The notes: generated by a model not told the origin, from the letters alone. Shown: positions 46,794 to 57,399, numbered from the stretch's first letter. The stretch is DNA of 64,000 nt from Winogradskyella luteola (GCF_019203985.1 NZ_JAGSPD010000001.1:368854-432853), one strand, 5' to 3'. Made by a program: numbers and translations.

Positions 46794-48173
46794 TTAAATT
46801 TCTCTACTAGAATCCCAAGCTTCTATATAATCTTTTACAGCTTTTACAAACTGCCCACCTAGAGCACCATTTACCACACGATGGTCATAGGAATGTGACA
46901 TGAACATTTTATAACGGATACCAATAAAATCTCCTTGTGGAGTTTCTATAACTGCTGGCACTTTTCTAATGGCACCAAGTGCTAAAATACCAACTTGAGG
47001 TTGATTAATAATTGGAGTCCCCATGATACTACCAAATGTACCGACATTGGTTACAGTATATGTACCACCTTGTATGTCATCTGGTTTTAATTTGTTTTCT
47101 CTGGCTCTACCCGCTAAATCATTTACTTTTTTGGCCATACCTAAAAGATTTAACTGATCGGCATCTTTAATGACCGGTACAATTAAATTTCCATCTGGTA
47201 AAGCTGCTGCCATACCTAAATTGATATGCTTCTTTTTAATGATATTGTCGCCCTGTACCGAAATATTCATCATTGGATAGTCGCGTAATGCCTTTGCCAC
47301 GGCTTCCATAAATATTGGTGTAAAGGTTAGGTTTTCACCTTCACGTTTTTTAAAGTCGTTTTTATACTTATTTCTCCAGTTCCAAATATCTGTAACATCG
47401 GCTTCAATAAACGATTGTACATGTGCTGACGTTTGCACAGAATCAACCATATGCTTAGAGATGAGCTTACCCATTCTGGTCATTTCTATAATTTCATCTT
47501 CGCCAGAAGCAACTACTGGAGCAGCAGCTGGTTTATCCGAAGATTTTGGCACCTCTGTTTTTTGTACTTCGACTGCAACACGACTGTGCTCAGCGGCCTC
47601 ATTCACTGTGGTATCTTGATTTACTTCAACTGCTTTTGTCGCTAAAGCTTGTGCAGACCCACGAGATTCTAAATATGATTTAATATCATTTTTAGTAACA
47701 CGACCATCTTTCCCTGATCCAGAAATAGCGTCTAACTCTGCTTGGGAAACACCTTCTTGCTTTGCTATATTTTTAACCAAAGGCGAGTAAAAACGTTCAC
47801 CAGAAGAAATTACAGGTTCTACAGTAGTCTTTGCTGCTGTAACCGTCTGTGCAACTTCAGCAACAGCTTTTGGTGCATCAGATTCAACAGCAGATTCTGC
47901 TTTTGGAGCTACCACTTCGCTACCGCCTTCACCTTCTATTTCTATGACAGCTATAGTCTGACCAACTTGCACAACATCATTCACATTGAAGAGTTTTTCA
48001 ACCAATACACCATCTACTTCACTTGGGACTTCACTATCCACCTTATCCGTAGCGATTTCTAAAACGGCTTCATCTGCTTCAATTGTATCACCAACATCTT
48101 TTAACCAAGACGTTATCGTTGCTTCCGCAACACTTTCACCCATTTTAGGTAACTTAAGTTCAAACTTTGCCAT
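46794..48173 (-). CDS. Dihydrolipoamide acyltransferase (E2) of a 2-oxo acid dehydrogenase complex
   Basis: A 459-residue E2. The N-terminal lipoyl domain has the lipoylated lysine in EIATDKVDSEVPS (about K43). An Ala/Val-rich linker, a peripheral-subunit-binding domain (YSPLVKNIAKQEGVSQ) and the catalytic core follow. The core motif is DHRVVNG where most E2 have DHRVVDG. The residue is Asn instead of Asp, which I believe recurs in Bacteroidota branched-chain-type E2. The complex identity (branched-chain or 2-oxoglutarate) is unsure because E1 and E3 are not adjacent. Confidence 0.9.
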   Translation of the reverse strand: MAKFELKLPKMGESVAEATITSWLKDVGDTIEADEAVLEIATDKVDSEVPSEVDGVLVEKLFNVNDVVQVGQTIAVIEIEGEGGSEVVAPKAESAVESDAPKAVAEVAQTVTAAKTTVEPVISSGERFYSPLVKNIAKQEGVSQAELDAISGSGKDGRVTKNDIKSYLESRGSAQALATKAVEVNQDTTVNEAAEHSRVAVEVQKTEVPKSSDKPAAAPVVASGEDEIIEMTRMGKLISKHMVDSVQTSAHVQSFIEADVTDIWNWRNKYKNDFKKREGENLTFTPIFMEAVAKALRDYPMMNISVQGDNIIKKKHINLGMAAALPDGNLIVPVIKDADQLNLLGMAKKVNDLAGRARENKLKPDDIQGGTYTVTNVGTFGSIMGTPIINQPQVGILALGAIRKVPAVIETPQGDFIGIRYKMFMSHSYDHRVVNGALGGQFVKAVKDYIEAWDSSREI

Positions 48174-48262
48174 ATCTATAATTTGAAGGTCTTTATTAGC
48201 TAATTGAATGCAAAATTAGTAAAAAATAGTGTGTTTTGCTGATTTTTATTCAACTAAAACAT

Positions 48263-49363
48263 TTAGAAGTGTAATACCTCTCCTCTACTGACATTGCTAT
48301 CACTTCCAAGGATAAAATTACTATTTTTTGGTAATATTCTATATGAATTTTTGCCAGTAATATTTTTAGACTTCATGTAGTCTATTATAGACTTATAACT
48401 AACGTGATTAGCATCGAACACAATTAAAGCATTATTAATAGCACCTGAAAGATTTGCGACTTTTGAAACGGGCTGAGGCAATTTTGGTTTTAATGCTTCG
48501 GGCATATTATTAGAAACAATTATCGTTTTTATAATGTCACTTTCTTTTATTTCAGGAATACTTCTTCTCTTTTTAGATGCTAGCTTTGTACTTAGTTTTA
48601 CCAAAAGAGAGAACACTATATTTTTACTAAAATGTTTCCTATAAAAAATTTCCATCGCCCCATAAAAACGCTTGGCATAAACCTTATCCTTTAAGGTGCT
48701 TTCGCCTTTAAAGTGTATGATACTTGTTTTACCAAAATAGTAATTGGAGAAACCAGCCTTTAGAATTTTAAAAGATAAGTCGATATCCTCACCATACATG
48801 AAATAATCTTCATCAAAACCCCCAACAGAATTATAAGTCTCTTGTTTTAAAAACATAAATGCGCCAACCAAAACATCTGTTTTTCCTATGCCATTTTCGT
48901 CTATATCTAAATTATAATAGTTGTTTGCATAACCCATCATTTTTTGAAACGCAATTCGTGCTGTTGGGATATGACGTTTGCTTTCTGGTAAAAATTCCCC
49001 ATTACCATCAATCAATTGACAACCGATAATACCTAAATTTTGCTTTGTTTCAGCAAACTGAAGTACGTTTTTAAATATATCTTCTGCTACAACCGTATCA
49101 GGATTGAGAACGCACAAATACTCCCCCTTTGCTTTTGCAACACCTAAATTGTTTCCTTTTGAAAAGCCTGAGTTTTCATTATTCTCAATCAAAATTACAT
49201 TAGGAAATTGTTGCTTTACCATTTTGCAACTATCATCTGACGAATTGTTATCCACTACAATAATTTCGGCTTCCAAATCTTTAATAGCAGCTTCAACACT
49301 TTTAAGGCATAATTCCAAAAAGTAGCGTACATTATAATTTAAAATGATAACTGATAACCTCAC
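48263..49363 (-). CDS. Family 2 glycosyltransferase (rhamnosyltransferase-like)
   Basis: A 366-residue GT-A enzyme: VIILNYNVRYFLELCLKSV at the N-terminus, IIVVDNNSSDDSC, LNPDTVVAED (metal-binding region) and MYGEDIDLSFKILKAG (catalytic ED). The C-terminal about 90 residues are an unusual extension (LSGAINNALIVFDANHVSYK ... SDSNVSRGEV). It likely adds a sugar to a surface polysaccharide. It lies 6 bp after recR on the same strand. Confidence 0.88.
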   Translation of the reverse strand: MRLSVIILNYNVRYFLELCLKSVEAAIKDLEAEIIVVDNNSSDDSCKMVKQQFPNVILIENNENSGFSKGNNLGVAKAKGEYLCVLNPDTVVAEDIFKNVLQFAETKQNLGIIGCQLIDGNGEFLPESKRHIPTARIAFQKMMGYANNYYNLDIDENGIGKTDVLVGAFMFLKQETYNSVGGFDEDYFMYGEDIDLSFKILKAGFSNYYFGKTSIIHFKGESTLKDKVYAKRFYGAMEIFYRKHFSKNIVFSLLVKLSTKLASKKRRSIPEIKESDIIKTIIVSNNMPEALKPKLPQPVSKVANLSGAINNALIVFDANHVSYKSIIDYMKSKNITGKNSYRILPKNSNFILGSDSNVSRGEVLHF

Positions 49364-49369
49364 AATTGA

Positions 49370-49987
49370 CTAAGATTTTAGAGAAGTTTCAAAAGGCACA
49401 CGATCCATGATACTTCGACCAAGCGTTATTTCGTCGGTATATTCGAGTTCATTTCCAGCGGCGACTCCTCTTGCAATAGTTGACATGGTAATATTACAAT
49501 CTTGTATTTGCCTGAAAATATAAAAGTTAGTAGTATCTCCTTCCATCGTTGGGCTCATAGCAAAAATAAGTTCCTTAATCTTTCCTGTTTTCACTTTTTC
49601 AACTAGACTATTAATATTTAAATCCTGAGGTCCAATACCATCCATAGGAGAAATCTTTCCGCCCAAAACGTGATATAATCCTTTAAATGAACTTGTGTTT
49701 TCAATGGCCATAACGTCTCTTATATCTTCAACCACACAAATCAATTCTTCATTACGGTTGGGGTTTTCGCAGATTTCGCACAAAGTTTTATCACTTATAT
49801 TATAGCAAGATTTACAAAAATTAATTTCTGCTCTAACTCTAGACAATGCCTCTGATAACTGAAATGTTTGATGCTCTGGCTGACGTAGTAAATGGAGTAC
49901 CAATCTCAAGGCTGTTCGCTTACCTATACCCGGTAGTTGCGACATTTCGTTCACCGCATTTTCTAAGAGTTTTGATGAAAATTCCAT
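49370..49987 (-). CDS. recR: Recombination protein RecR
   Basis: A 205-residue RecR, which with RecO loads RecA at gaps. It has an N-terminal helix-hairpin-helix ([17 protein letters not shown]), a C4 zinc finger ([16 protein letters not shown]), a Toprim domain ([18 protein letters not shown]-type loop at [16 protein letters not shown]) and a C-terminal TYDDEIT-like Walker-type strand ([12 protein letters not shown]). It is full length and followed closely by a glycosyltransferase gene. Confidence 0.96.
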   Translation of the reverse strand: MEFSSKLLENAVNEMSQLPGIGKRTALRLVLHLLRQPEHQTFQLSEALSRVRAEINFCKSCYNISDKTLCEICENPNRNEELICVVEDIRDVMAIENTSSFKGLYHVLGGKISPMDGIGPQDLNINSLVEKVKTGKIKELIFAMSPTMEGDTTNFYIFRQIQDCNITMSTIARGVAAGNELEYTDEITLGRSIMDRVPFETSLKS

Positions 49988-50015
49988 AAATGCGAAGTTA
50001 CTGATTTTTGGATAT

Positions 50016-50049
50016 AAAAAAACCCAATTGCTTGTGATTTACAATTGGG
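50016..50049 (-). terminator. Rho-independent terminator after the T9SS propeller gene
   Basis: On the minus strand CCCAATTG / CAATTGGG (8 bp) with an 11-nt loop is followed by a T run. It lies about 25 bp past the stop of the 848-residue protein and upstream of recR. Confidence 0.72.
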
Positions 50050-50072
50050 CTTAATTACTATTTGTTTAGCTC

Positions 50073-52619
50073 TTATTTTAAAATAAGCTGCTTTGTTATT
50101 TCTCCTTTTGTACTATTCAGTTTTACAAAATACATACCTGCATTAAATGAAGATACATCTATTTTATGTCCATTAAACAGGTTCACTTTTTTTCCATAAA
50201 ACATAAGTTTACCTGTGGTATTGTAAACTCTAATGCTAACATCTTCTTGTTCATTCCATTTGAGGTTGACTTCATTAGTAGCAGGATTTGGATACATTGA
50301 AAAATCACTAAGCTCAAAATTATCTACACTTAAGCTTTCATTGTATAAATTTGATCTCCACAGACCTCTTCCATAGGTTGCTGCATATAATCTATTATCA
50401 GCTGTATTTACCTCTAGCTCATTAATTCTAACATTGGGTAATCCATTATTAAAAGGCACCCAAGTATTACCTAAGGTATTATCTGTATAATAGACACCAT
50501 AATTCATACCTACATACAATCCGTCTTCTCCATTGTTTTGCCAAGCTAATGCCTGAGCTGAGAAATTCGGTAAATCCCAACGTATTGGGGACCATGAAGC
50601 ACCGTTATCAGTACTAACATAAACCTTTTCATTGTTGGTCGTAGCTATCGCCACTCTTGATGGGTCAGTTGGATGTACGGCAATTTCGTTTATTCGACCT
50701 CCAAATAAATTGAGTACACCTTGAGACCAAGATGTTCCACCATCTGTAGAATACCTAAATACACCTTCTATGGACAAGTAGAGCATTTGATTATTGGTAG
50801 GTGCTACTTTGAAGTGGTCGATATTAGATCCGAAATTAGGAGATATTGATGCCCATGAAAATCCTCCATCTAAGGATTTATATACTTCGTCAAAAGCACA
50901 GTAGATAACATCTTGAGTTATTGGATCCTGCTCAAAAGGCACAATCCAATTCCACGGAAATTCACCTCCTTTATCATCTGGCTGTGTTACTCCTGACACA
51001 TTTAATCCGCCATTAAATGACTTAACAAATGAACCAAATTGTGATGTGCCATAGAGAATCTGCGAATTATTTTTATCCACAAAGCCCTCCATACCATCTG
51101 CTCCCCACCAATCTGTCCAATTGCCATCTGTACCAAGTACCGAAGAACCGTTGTCTTGAGATCCACCCGTAACCACTACAGGATCTGTCTGACTAATTCC
51201 AAATCTGTAGAATTGTCTAATTCCCAAACCTGTTGTTAAATCTGTGTAATAATTACTATTTACAACTGTTGGATTTTCCGCTTTATAAATACCCCCATCT
51301 GTGCCAACAAAAAGCTTGGCATTAGTACCCGTACCGCTAAACAGCATAATATCTACATCTGCATGACAGTAACCGATATTCTCAGCAAAAGCACTAAATG
51401 GCACCCATTGTGAGCTAATATTAAAATCAACCCCACCATTTGTAGATCTCCAAGTATTAATACCTGCTATGTGAACATCATTCACATCATTTGGATTGAC
51501 TGTTATATCCATATCCCTTGGAGCTTGTCCAACCCCAGCATCATTCGGATCTTCGGGATTTGATGAGTAACCAAAATAATTTTTACCTGTGTGATCTAGT
51601 TTTGTAAAAGTAGATCCACTATCTGTAGATTTATATAGAGCGCCAAATGCACCGCCAGAATCTTCAACAACATAAACTACATTAGGATTATTAGCAGATA
51701 CACCAATCATTTTAGGGCCATTTGAAAATTGGTTTGGACCTACTCCATCTATTTCTAAAAAGCTTAATCCGTCATTGACTGATTTATAGAAGCTACTACC
51801 AGAAGCATATATAACACTAGGATCACCTGGTTTAAACTCAAAATCGTAACCACTTCCTGTAACCACAAAGAATATTGAACTCCATGAGGAACCACCATTT
51901 GTAGATTTATACAATCCATTACCTTGAGCGCTGGCATACATTTTTGAAGTATCGGTAGGGTGTATTAAAATTTTGTTTACGTTTCCACCAGATAAGTTAC
52001 TATGAAGGCTCCAAGTTGCACCACTGTCTGTAGATTTAAATATAGAACCACCTGTAGATCCCCAATAATACGTAGAGCTACTCAAAGGATCTATAGCTAG
52101 TGAATATACGTCGATATTAGATAGGTTATCTGTTAAAACTGTCCAACTTGTTCCACCATCTGTACTTCTCCAAACTCCACCAGTTTGACTACCTACTATT
52201 ATGTGGTCTATGTTATTGTCATCAACGGCTATTGAAGTAATTCGTCCTACACCAGGATTATAGCCCGAAGTTGCATTCCAATAGGTTGGCCCCATATCTT
52301 CCCAAGTACCAACTACAGTTCTTGCTGCCAAACCTTCGCTGTTTATTCTAGCATTATAGTTTTGTAATTCGTTGTAATAAAACTCTGGGGATTTTAATTT
52401 GCCTGTTTCGTCCATAGAACGTTCAGCAAAATATTGCCAACGCTTAAAAGGCTTATAACCTGTTCCCCGGCTTCGCCCCACAGTATCAAAATGATTTTCT
52501 GCAACCTCTGAGATGTATTCTACAGTATGTATTCCTTCCGCTATTAATTCTCTGTAATCTTGACAGAAAGCACTAAAAGTAAATAAAGAAAATGCTAATA
52601 ATAGGATATTATTTTTCAT
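50073..52619 (-). CDS. Large secreted sortilin/BNR-type beta-propeller protein with T9SS sorting domain
   Basis: An 848-residue protein with a signal peptide (NNILLLAFSLFTFSAFC). There are many Asp-box repeats of the sialidase/sortilin kind (S-x-D-x-G-x-T-W: STDGGTSWTVL, STDSGATWSLH, STNGGSSWSSI, STDNGASWSP). A type A T9SS domain runs from FSMYPNPATNEVN to the end. Two propellers or one 10-blade sortilin-like propeller are likely. Members bind or process extracellular glycans or peptides; no catalytic residue is evident. Confidence 0.92.
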   Translation of the reverse strand: MKNNILLLAFSLFTFSAFCQDYRELIAEGIHTVEYISEVAENHFDTVGRSRGTGYKPFKRWQYFAERSMDETGKLKSPEFYYNELQNYNARINSEGLAARTVVGTWEDMGPTYWNATSGYNPGVGRITSIAVDDNNIDHIIVGSQTGGVWRSTDGGTSWTVLTDNLSNIDVYSLAIDPLSSSTYYWGSTGGSIFKSTDSGATWSLHSNLSGGNVNKILIHPTDTSKMYASAQGNGLYKSTNGGSSWSSIFFVVTGSGYDFEFKPGDPSVIYASGSSFYKSVNDGLSFLEIDGVGPNQFSNGPKMIGVSANNPNVVYVVEDSGGAFGALYKSTDSGSTFTKLDHTGKNYFGYSSNPEDPNDAGVGQAPRDMDITVNPNDVNDVHIAGINTWRSTNGGVDFNISSQWVPFSAFAENIGYCHADVDIMLFSGTGTNAKLFVGTDGGIYKAENPTVVNSNYYTDLTTGLGIRQFYRFGISQTDPVVVTGGSQDNGSSVLGTDGNWTDWWGADGMEGFVDKNNSQILYGTSQFGSFVKSFNGGLNVSGVTQPDDKGGEFPWNWIVPFEQDPITQDVIYCAFDEVYKSLDGGFSWASISPNFGSNIDHFKVAPTNNQMLYLSIEGVFRYSTDGGTSWSQGVLNLFGGRINEIAVHPTDPSRVAIATTNNEKVYVSTDNGASWSPIRWDLPNFSAQALAWQNNGEDGLYVGMNYGVYYTDNTLGNTWVPFNNGLPNVRINELEVNTADNRLYAATYGRGLWRSNLYNESLSVDNFELSDFSMYPNPATNEVNLKWNEQEDVSIRVYNTTGKLMFYGKKVNLFNGHKIDVSSFNAGMYFVKLNSTKGEITKQLILK

Positions 52620-52699
52620 AAAATTTAGGGTATAAATAGCTCTTTTTTTTCAAATGTACTATTTTCCGTAAAAATTTCCAGTATAAAAGTCTCCATAAT

Positions 52700-54166
52700 A
52701 TGAGTTCTACTTCAATATTAATCTTAATTGTAAGCTATTTTGCTGTACTTGTTTTAATATCCTATTTCACAGGAAAGGAAGACTCGAACGCTGCATTTTT
52801 TAAAGCCAATAAATCTGCACCTTGGTATCTGGTAGCCTTTGGAATGATCGGAGCATCATTGTCTGGAGTTACTTTTATTTCTGTTCCTGGGGCTGTTGAG
52901 GCAAAACAATTTGGATATATGCAGGTTGTTTTTGGATACTTTTTCGGTTATTTAATTATTGCCTATGTTTTACTTCCACTTTACTATAGACTCAATTTAA
53001 CTTCAATTTACACCTATTTAAAGGATAGGTTTGGCAATGTGAGTTACAAAACTGGTTCTGTTGCTTTTTTAATATCTAGAACTGTAGGGGCTTCGTTTCG
53101 TTTATTTTTAGTTGCTAAGGTATTACAGCTATTGGTATTTGATATGTTTAATGTTCCTTTTGTGATAACCGTTATTATAACGATTGCCCTAATTTGGCTC
53201 TACACGTTTAGAGGTGGTATTAAGACTATTATTTTTACCGATACACTTCAGACGCTATTTATGTTAGTTTCTGTTGTGGTTACCATTATCTTTCTAGCTT
53301 CGGCTTTAGACTTAAATAGTGTATCGGCAGTTATTGACAATGCTAAGGAAAGCCATCTCAGTAAGGTTTTCTTTTTTAATGATGGTAACGACCCTCAATA
53401 TTTTTGGAAGAGTTTCTTATCTGGAATCTTTATTACCATCACCATGACTGGTTTAGATCAGGATATGATGCAAAAGAATTTGACTTGCCGTAATCTAAAA
53501 GATGCCCAAAAGAATATGGTATCATTTAGTATAGTGCTGATATTTGTTAATTTGCTCTTTATGATTCTCGGTTTAATGCTTACCCAATATGCCGAAATCA
53601 ATAGTATAGAAGCCAAAAAAGATGATTTGTTTCCCACTATTGCAATGTTACCCGAAATCGGTGTGGCAACTTCAGCATTTTTCCTACTTGGGCTTATTGC
53701 CGCAGCTTACTCAAGTGCCGATTCAGCTTTAACCTCCTTAACCACTTCATTTTGTATCGATATTGTTGAAATTGAAAACAAAGCAGAAAGAGAACGCAAA
53801 AAAATTAGAAAACAAGTACATATAGGTTTTAGCATTGTTTTAATTTTGGTTATTCTATTGTTTAATACGATTTTTACTGATATTTCAGTCATCTGGGAAC
53901 TTTTTAAAGCAGCAGGATATACCTATGGACCACTATTGGGTATGTTTGCTTTTGGTTTGTTGACCAAATGGCAGATTAAGGATAGATGGGTTTGGGTAAT
54001 CGCAATAGTTGCGCCTATAATTTCCTATGGCTTAAACAGTAATTCTAAGGCTTTATTTAATGGCTACGAAATAGGATTTGAAATTTTAATCATTAATGGA
54101 TTATTAATGTTTATCGGACTTATGTGCATCAAAAAATCAGTACTGACCAGTGCCCAACAAAACTAA
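52700..54166 (+). CDS. Sodium:solute symporter (SSS family)
   Basis: A 488-residue protein of about 13 membrane helices. The family signatures are GMIGASLSGVTFISVPG in the first helices, RTVGASFRLFLVAKVL, TFRGGIKTIIFTDTLQT (the typical RGG-x-K-x-V-x-x-TD loop) and AAAYSSADSALTSL. It imports a small solute with Na+; the substrate is unknown. Its last 30 bp overlap the end of the convergent CoA-binding-protein gene. Confidence 0.94.
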   Translation: MSSTSILILIVSYFAVLVLISYFTGKEDSNAAFFKANKSAPWYLVAFGMIGASLSGVTFISVPGAVEAKQFGYMQVVFGYFFGYLIIAYVLLPLYYRLNLTSIYTYLKDRFGNVSYKTGSVAFLISRTVGASFRLFLVAKVLQLLVFDMFNVPFVITVIITIALIWLYTFRGGIKTIIFTDTLQTLFMLVSVVVTIIFLASALDLNSVSAVIDNAKESHLSKVFFFNDGNDPQYFWKSFLSGIFITITMTGLDQDMMQKNLTCRNLKDAQKNMVSFSIVLIFVNLLFMILGLMLTQYAEINSIEAKKDDLFPTIAMLPEIGVATSAFFLLGLIAAAYSSADSALTSLTTSFCIDIVEIENKAERERKKIRKQVHIGFSIVLILVILLFNTIFTDISVIWELFKAAGYTYGPLLGMFAFGLLTKWQIKDRWVWVIAIVAPIISYGLNSNSKALFNGYEIGFEILIINGLLMFIGLMCIKKSVLTSAQQN

Positions 54167-54499
54167 TGTACAAGCAACTTCATAATCGATTTCATTTTGC
54201 TTTAGGAGATTATAGAATTCAGGATTCTCTGTTCCAGGATTGAAAATTACCCGTTTTGGTCGCAGCCCAATAATGTAGTCGTAATAAGATTGCTGTCGTT
54301 TTGGATTTAAATAAAGTGTTACTGTATCAATATTAGTATAGGACATCAACTCCGTATCAATTTCCACATCATTCACCTTACCAGATTTAAGCCCGAAAGC
54401 TACAACTTCATGATTATACATTCTAAGTCTATTAATGGCCATATTGGAATAACGTTGTGGCTTTAGTGAAGCTCCGATAACAAGTGTTTTTTTAGTCAT
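54137..54499 (-). CDS. CoA-binding (YccU-like) protein
   Basis: A 120-residue Rossmann-fold protein: KKTLVIGASLKPQRYSNMAI (nucleotide loop), NPKRQQSYYDYIIGLRPKRVIFNPGTENPE, typical of CoA_binding_2 proteins. The molecular role is unsettled. Its 3' end overlaps the symporter gene tail-to-tail by 30 bp, an unusual arrangement because both ends are coding. Confidence 0.88.
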   Translation of the reverse strand: MTKKTLVIGASLKPQRYSNMAINRLRMYNHEVVAFGLKSGKVNDVEIDTELMSYTNIDTVTLYLNPKRQQSYYDYIIGLRPKRVIFNPGTENPEFYNLLKQNEIDYEVACTLVLLGTGQY

Positions 54500-54601
54500 A
54501 TTGTTAAAAAGATGTTAAGGTGTGTTAAATAAGGTAACTTAATATAAAAGTAGTCGTCTACATTTTAAGAAACTATCAATCAATCAAAAAACAATCAAAA
54601 A

Positions 54602-57076
54602 ATGAAGCATTTCTTCGCAATGCTTATTATGATCTCATCGATCGTAATAGGTGCTCAACCCAATTCAAATTCAGAAATTAAAAACGGCTCTATAACTGGG
54701 CGCGTCTTAGATGCAGAGCTCAACGAACCTCTGCCCTACGTTAATATCATTGTAAAAGATGCGAAAGGCAAACTAATTACAGGAGGTATCACCGATAATA
54801 ATGGCATGTTTAACATCAATAAAATTCCTGAGGGTTCAATTGATGTGGAAATCACTTTTATAGGTTACAAAAGTATTCTAAAGCAAGAAACTATAGGAAA
54901 AGGCAACTACGATATAAACTTGGGAGACTTAATGCTCGAAGAAGATGCTGAAAACTTAGATGAGGTTACTGTTGTTGCTGAAACCTCAACCATTCAACAA
55001 AAAATTGACCGAAAAGTAGTTAACGTCGGAAAGGATTTAACAACATCTGGCCCTACGGCTTCAGATATAATGAACAACATTCCGTCAGTAAATGTGGATC
55101 AACAAACTGGTGATATTGCACTACGAGGCAACCAAAACGTTCAGGTAATGGTAGATGGAAAGCTATCTAATATCCCTGCAGCTCAATTATTGAGACAGAT
55201 TCCTTCAACCTCTATTAAACAAATTGAATTAATTACCAATCCATCTGCTAAATATAACCCTGATGGGATGAGCGGTATTATCAATATAATACTCCATAAA
55301 AACGTTAACATTGGTTTTAATGGTAATCTCAATTTTGGATTGGGTTACCAAATTGAACCTAAGTTTAATAGTTCCATAGATATGAATTACAGAAATGGTA
55401 AGCTCAATTTTTATGGAAGTTACGGCAATAATATTTCTCGAAACGCCAATGAAGGTATTTTAGAACAGATAGAATCCGACCTGACACAATTGTTTGATAT
55501 TACGGACATACGCAACTCCCATTTGTTTAAAGTTGGTGTGGATTATTACATCAATGATAAAAACACCTTTTCTGTATTTACCAACCAAAACGTATTTGAT
55601 GGTGGTGCATTGGGAGAAACCGATTTGCTTTTTGGTAATGACCCAAGTTTTAATCAATTTCAAGTATTTGACAATACCAATGAAAATAACAGTCAACAAT
55701 ACAACGTTAATTACAAGCTAGAATTTGATAAAGAAGGTCACAATATAGAGCTGGAAGCAGATCATAATATTTTTAATAACGATATTTTTACAGACAACAA
55801 TTTCAGCGGTGTTGGCAGCCGACCAGATTTTGACGAATTTACCGATGTTGATAGATCTAGGACTGAAATCAATTTAGATTATGTAAACCCTTTATCCGAA
55901 ACTTCAAAATTAGAGCTTGGAGCACAAGCACGATTATTTGAAAATACAATAGATTACAATTCCGATGGTAGAGTGCTTAATGAATTTGGAAATTACATAC
56001 CAACTGCAACTAACTTTAATTACGAAAGAAACATTTATTCTCTCTACGCCAGCTACAGTTTACAAAAAGACAAATGGTCTTACCAATTTGGTTTAAGAGC
56101 TGAAACTGTCAATGTTGATGCTTTGGCATTAGATACAGATTTGACCAATAACAATGTTACTGAATTTCCTTTTGAAAACGATTACACACAAATTTATCCA
56201 TCTGCATTTATAACGTATGAAGCTTCAGAAAAAAACTCATATCAATTTAGTTTTAGCAGACGTGTGGACCGACCAGGTGTCGGACAGGTTAATCCTATTC
56301 CAGAATTTAATACACCCTTGATTTCACAATTCGGTAATCCGGAGTTAGAGCCACAATTTACCAACTCAGTAGAAGTTAATTATACCAGAAATCTAGAAAA
56401 AGGAAGCATTACAGCTGGTGTATTTTACCGACTTATAGAAGATGAAATCAACCAAGGTGTATTTGTAGATCGTACAACGTTGGGCTCTGGTCGGGTTATT
56501 TTAAGAATTGACAACTTTGATAATACTTCTGCGTTTGGATTTGAAGTTTCAGGTAATTACAAACCCACAAAATGGTGGAGCTTCAATGCAAGCTTTGACA
56601 TGTATGGCAGAAGACAACGTGGATTTGCCGAAACTTTAGATCCAACGATTCAAAACCCAACTGAAGATGACATTGAATTAAACAATGTTGAAGTTGATAA
56701 CCTTATTTACAACTTTAGAGTATTCAATAATTTTAAAGTGAGCAAAAAGTTATCTTTCTCGGCATTTGCCATGTACAGAGGAAAAGACACCGGTCTTAAT
56801 TTTGAAATGGATCCTATGTATTTTGCCAACTTAGGTATGCGTTACAATTTCTTGGAAGACAACAGAGCTACCTTTAGTTTAAACTTTAACAACGTTTTTG
56901 ATACGCAAGAAATTAATATTTTAAGTGAGAGACCATTTCGGCAAGAGGTTAACTTTATGCCAGAATTCAACACTGTTTACGCCGGTTTATCTTATCGCTT
57001 TGGTGGTGGAAAATACAGGGCAAAATCCCGAAAACGAAGAGATAATGACGAAAAGTCTGGTGGTGGATTTTTGTAA
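54602..57076 (+). CDS. TonB-dependent-receptor-like outer membrane protein
   Basis: An 824-residue protein with a signal peptide (FFAMLIMISSIVIGAQ). It has an N-terminal carboxypeptidase-regulatory-like domain (GSITGRVLDAELNEPLPYVNI), a plug domain (VNVDQQTGDIALRGNQNVQVMVDG) and a 22-strand-type beta-barrel (family usually called outer membrane protein beta-barrel, PF14905-like). No SusD partner follows, so it is not a glycan SusCD pair; it might move metals or peptides. The C-terminal tail ends in a basic KYRAKSRKRRDNDEKSGGG region, longer than the usual terminal aromatic. Confidence 0.9.
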   Translation: MKHFFAMLIMISSIVIGAQPNSNSEIKNGSITGRVLDAELNEPLPYVNIIVKDAKGKLITGGITDNNGMFNINKIPEGSIDVEITFIGYKSILKQETIGKGNYDINLGDLMLEEDAENLDEVTVVAETSTIQQKIDRKVVNVGKDLTTSGPTASDIMNNIPSVNVDQQTGDIALRGNQNVQVMVDGKLSNIPAAQLLRQIPSTSIKQIELITNPSAKYNPDGMSGIINIILHKNVNIGFNGNLNFGLGYQIEPKFNSSIDMNYRNGKLNFYGSYGNNISRNANEGILEQIESDLTQLFDITDIRNSHLFKVGVDYYINDKNTFSVFTNQNVFDGGALGETDLLFGNDPSFNQFQVFDNTNENNSQQYNVNYKLEFDKEGHNIELEADHNIFNNDIFTDNNFSGVGSRPDFDEFTDVDRSRTEINLDYVNPLSETSKLELGAQARLFENTIDYNSDGRVLNEFGNYIPTATNFNYERNIYSLYASYSLQKDKWSYQFGLRAETVNVDALALDTDLTNNNVTEFPFENDYTQIYPSAFITYEASEKNSYQFSFSRRVDRPGVGQVNPIPEFNTPLISQFGNPELEPQFTNSVEVNYTRNLEKGSITAGVFYRLIEDEINQGVFVDRTTLGSGRVILRIDNFDNTSAFGFEVSGNYKPTKWWSFNASFDMYGRRQRGFAETLDPTIQNPTEDDIELNNVEVDNLIYNFRVFNNFKVSKKLSFSAFAMYRGKDTGLNFEMDPMYFANLGMRYNFLEDNRATFSLNFNNVFDTQEINILSERPFRQEVNFMPEFNTVYAGLSYRFGGGKYRAKSRKRRDNDEKSGGGFL

Positions 57077-57227
57077 AAATGTTAAAACTGGTATTACGGT
57101 CACAATAACTGTCACAAAGTGTGCTGTACAAGAGTCTTTAATATAAGAATGAAAAAGCTTAAAAAGTATATTTAATAGTTTGCATAAATAGTTGATGGTT
57201 AGTGTTAATGTTTAGCTATTAAATAAG

Positions 57228-57263
57228 AAAACCCTGATAAACTTCCCAGTTATCAGGGTTTTT
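57228..57263 (+). terminator. Rho-independent terminator after the TonB receptor gene
   Basis: A 13-bp stem AAAACCCTGATAA / TTATCAGGGTTTT with a 9-nt loop and T tail, about 150 bp past the stop. The interval 57264-57399 holds no gene. Confidence 0.85.
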
Positions 57264-57399
57264 GTTAAATACACGTTAAAAATGCAAAGCTGTGAAATAA
57301 AACCGAAAGTATTACGTCTATATACGTGAGATAAGTTTTAAGTAATAGTAATTATAAATTAATTTTTATAATAGTGTTAGTTAAGTTGGTTAATAGCTG

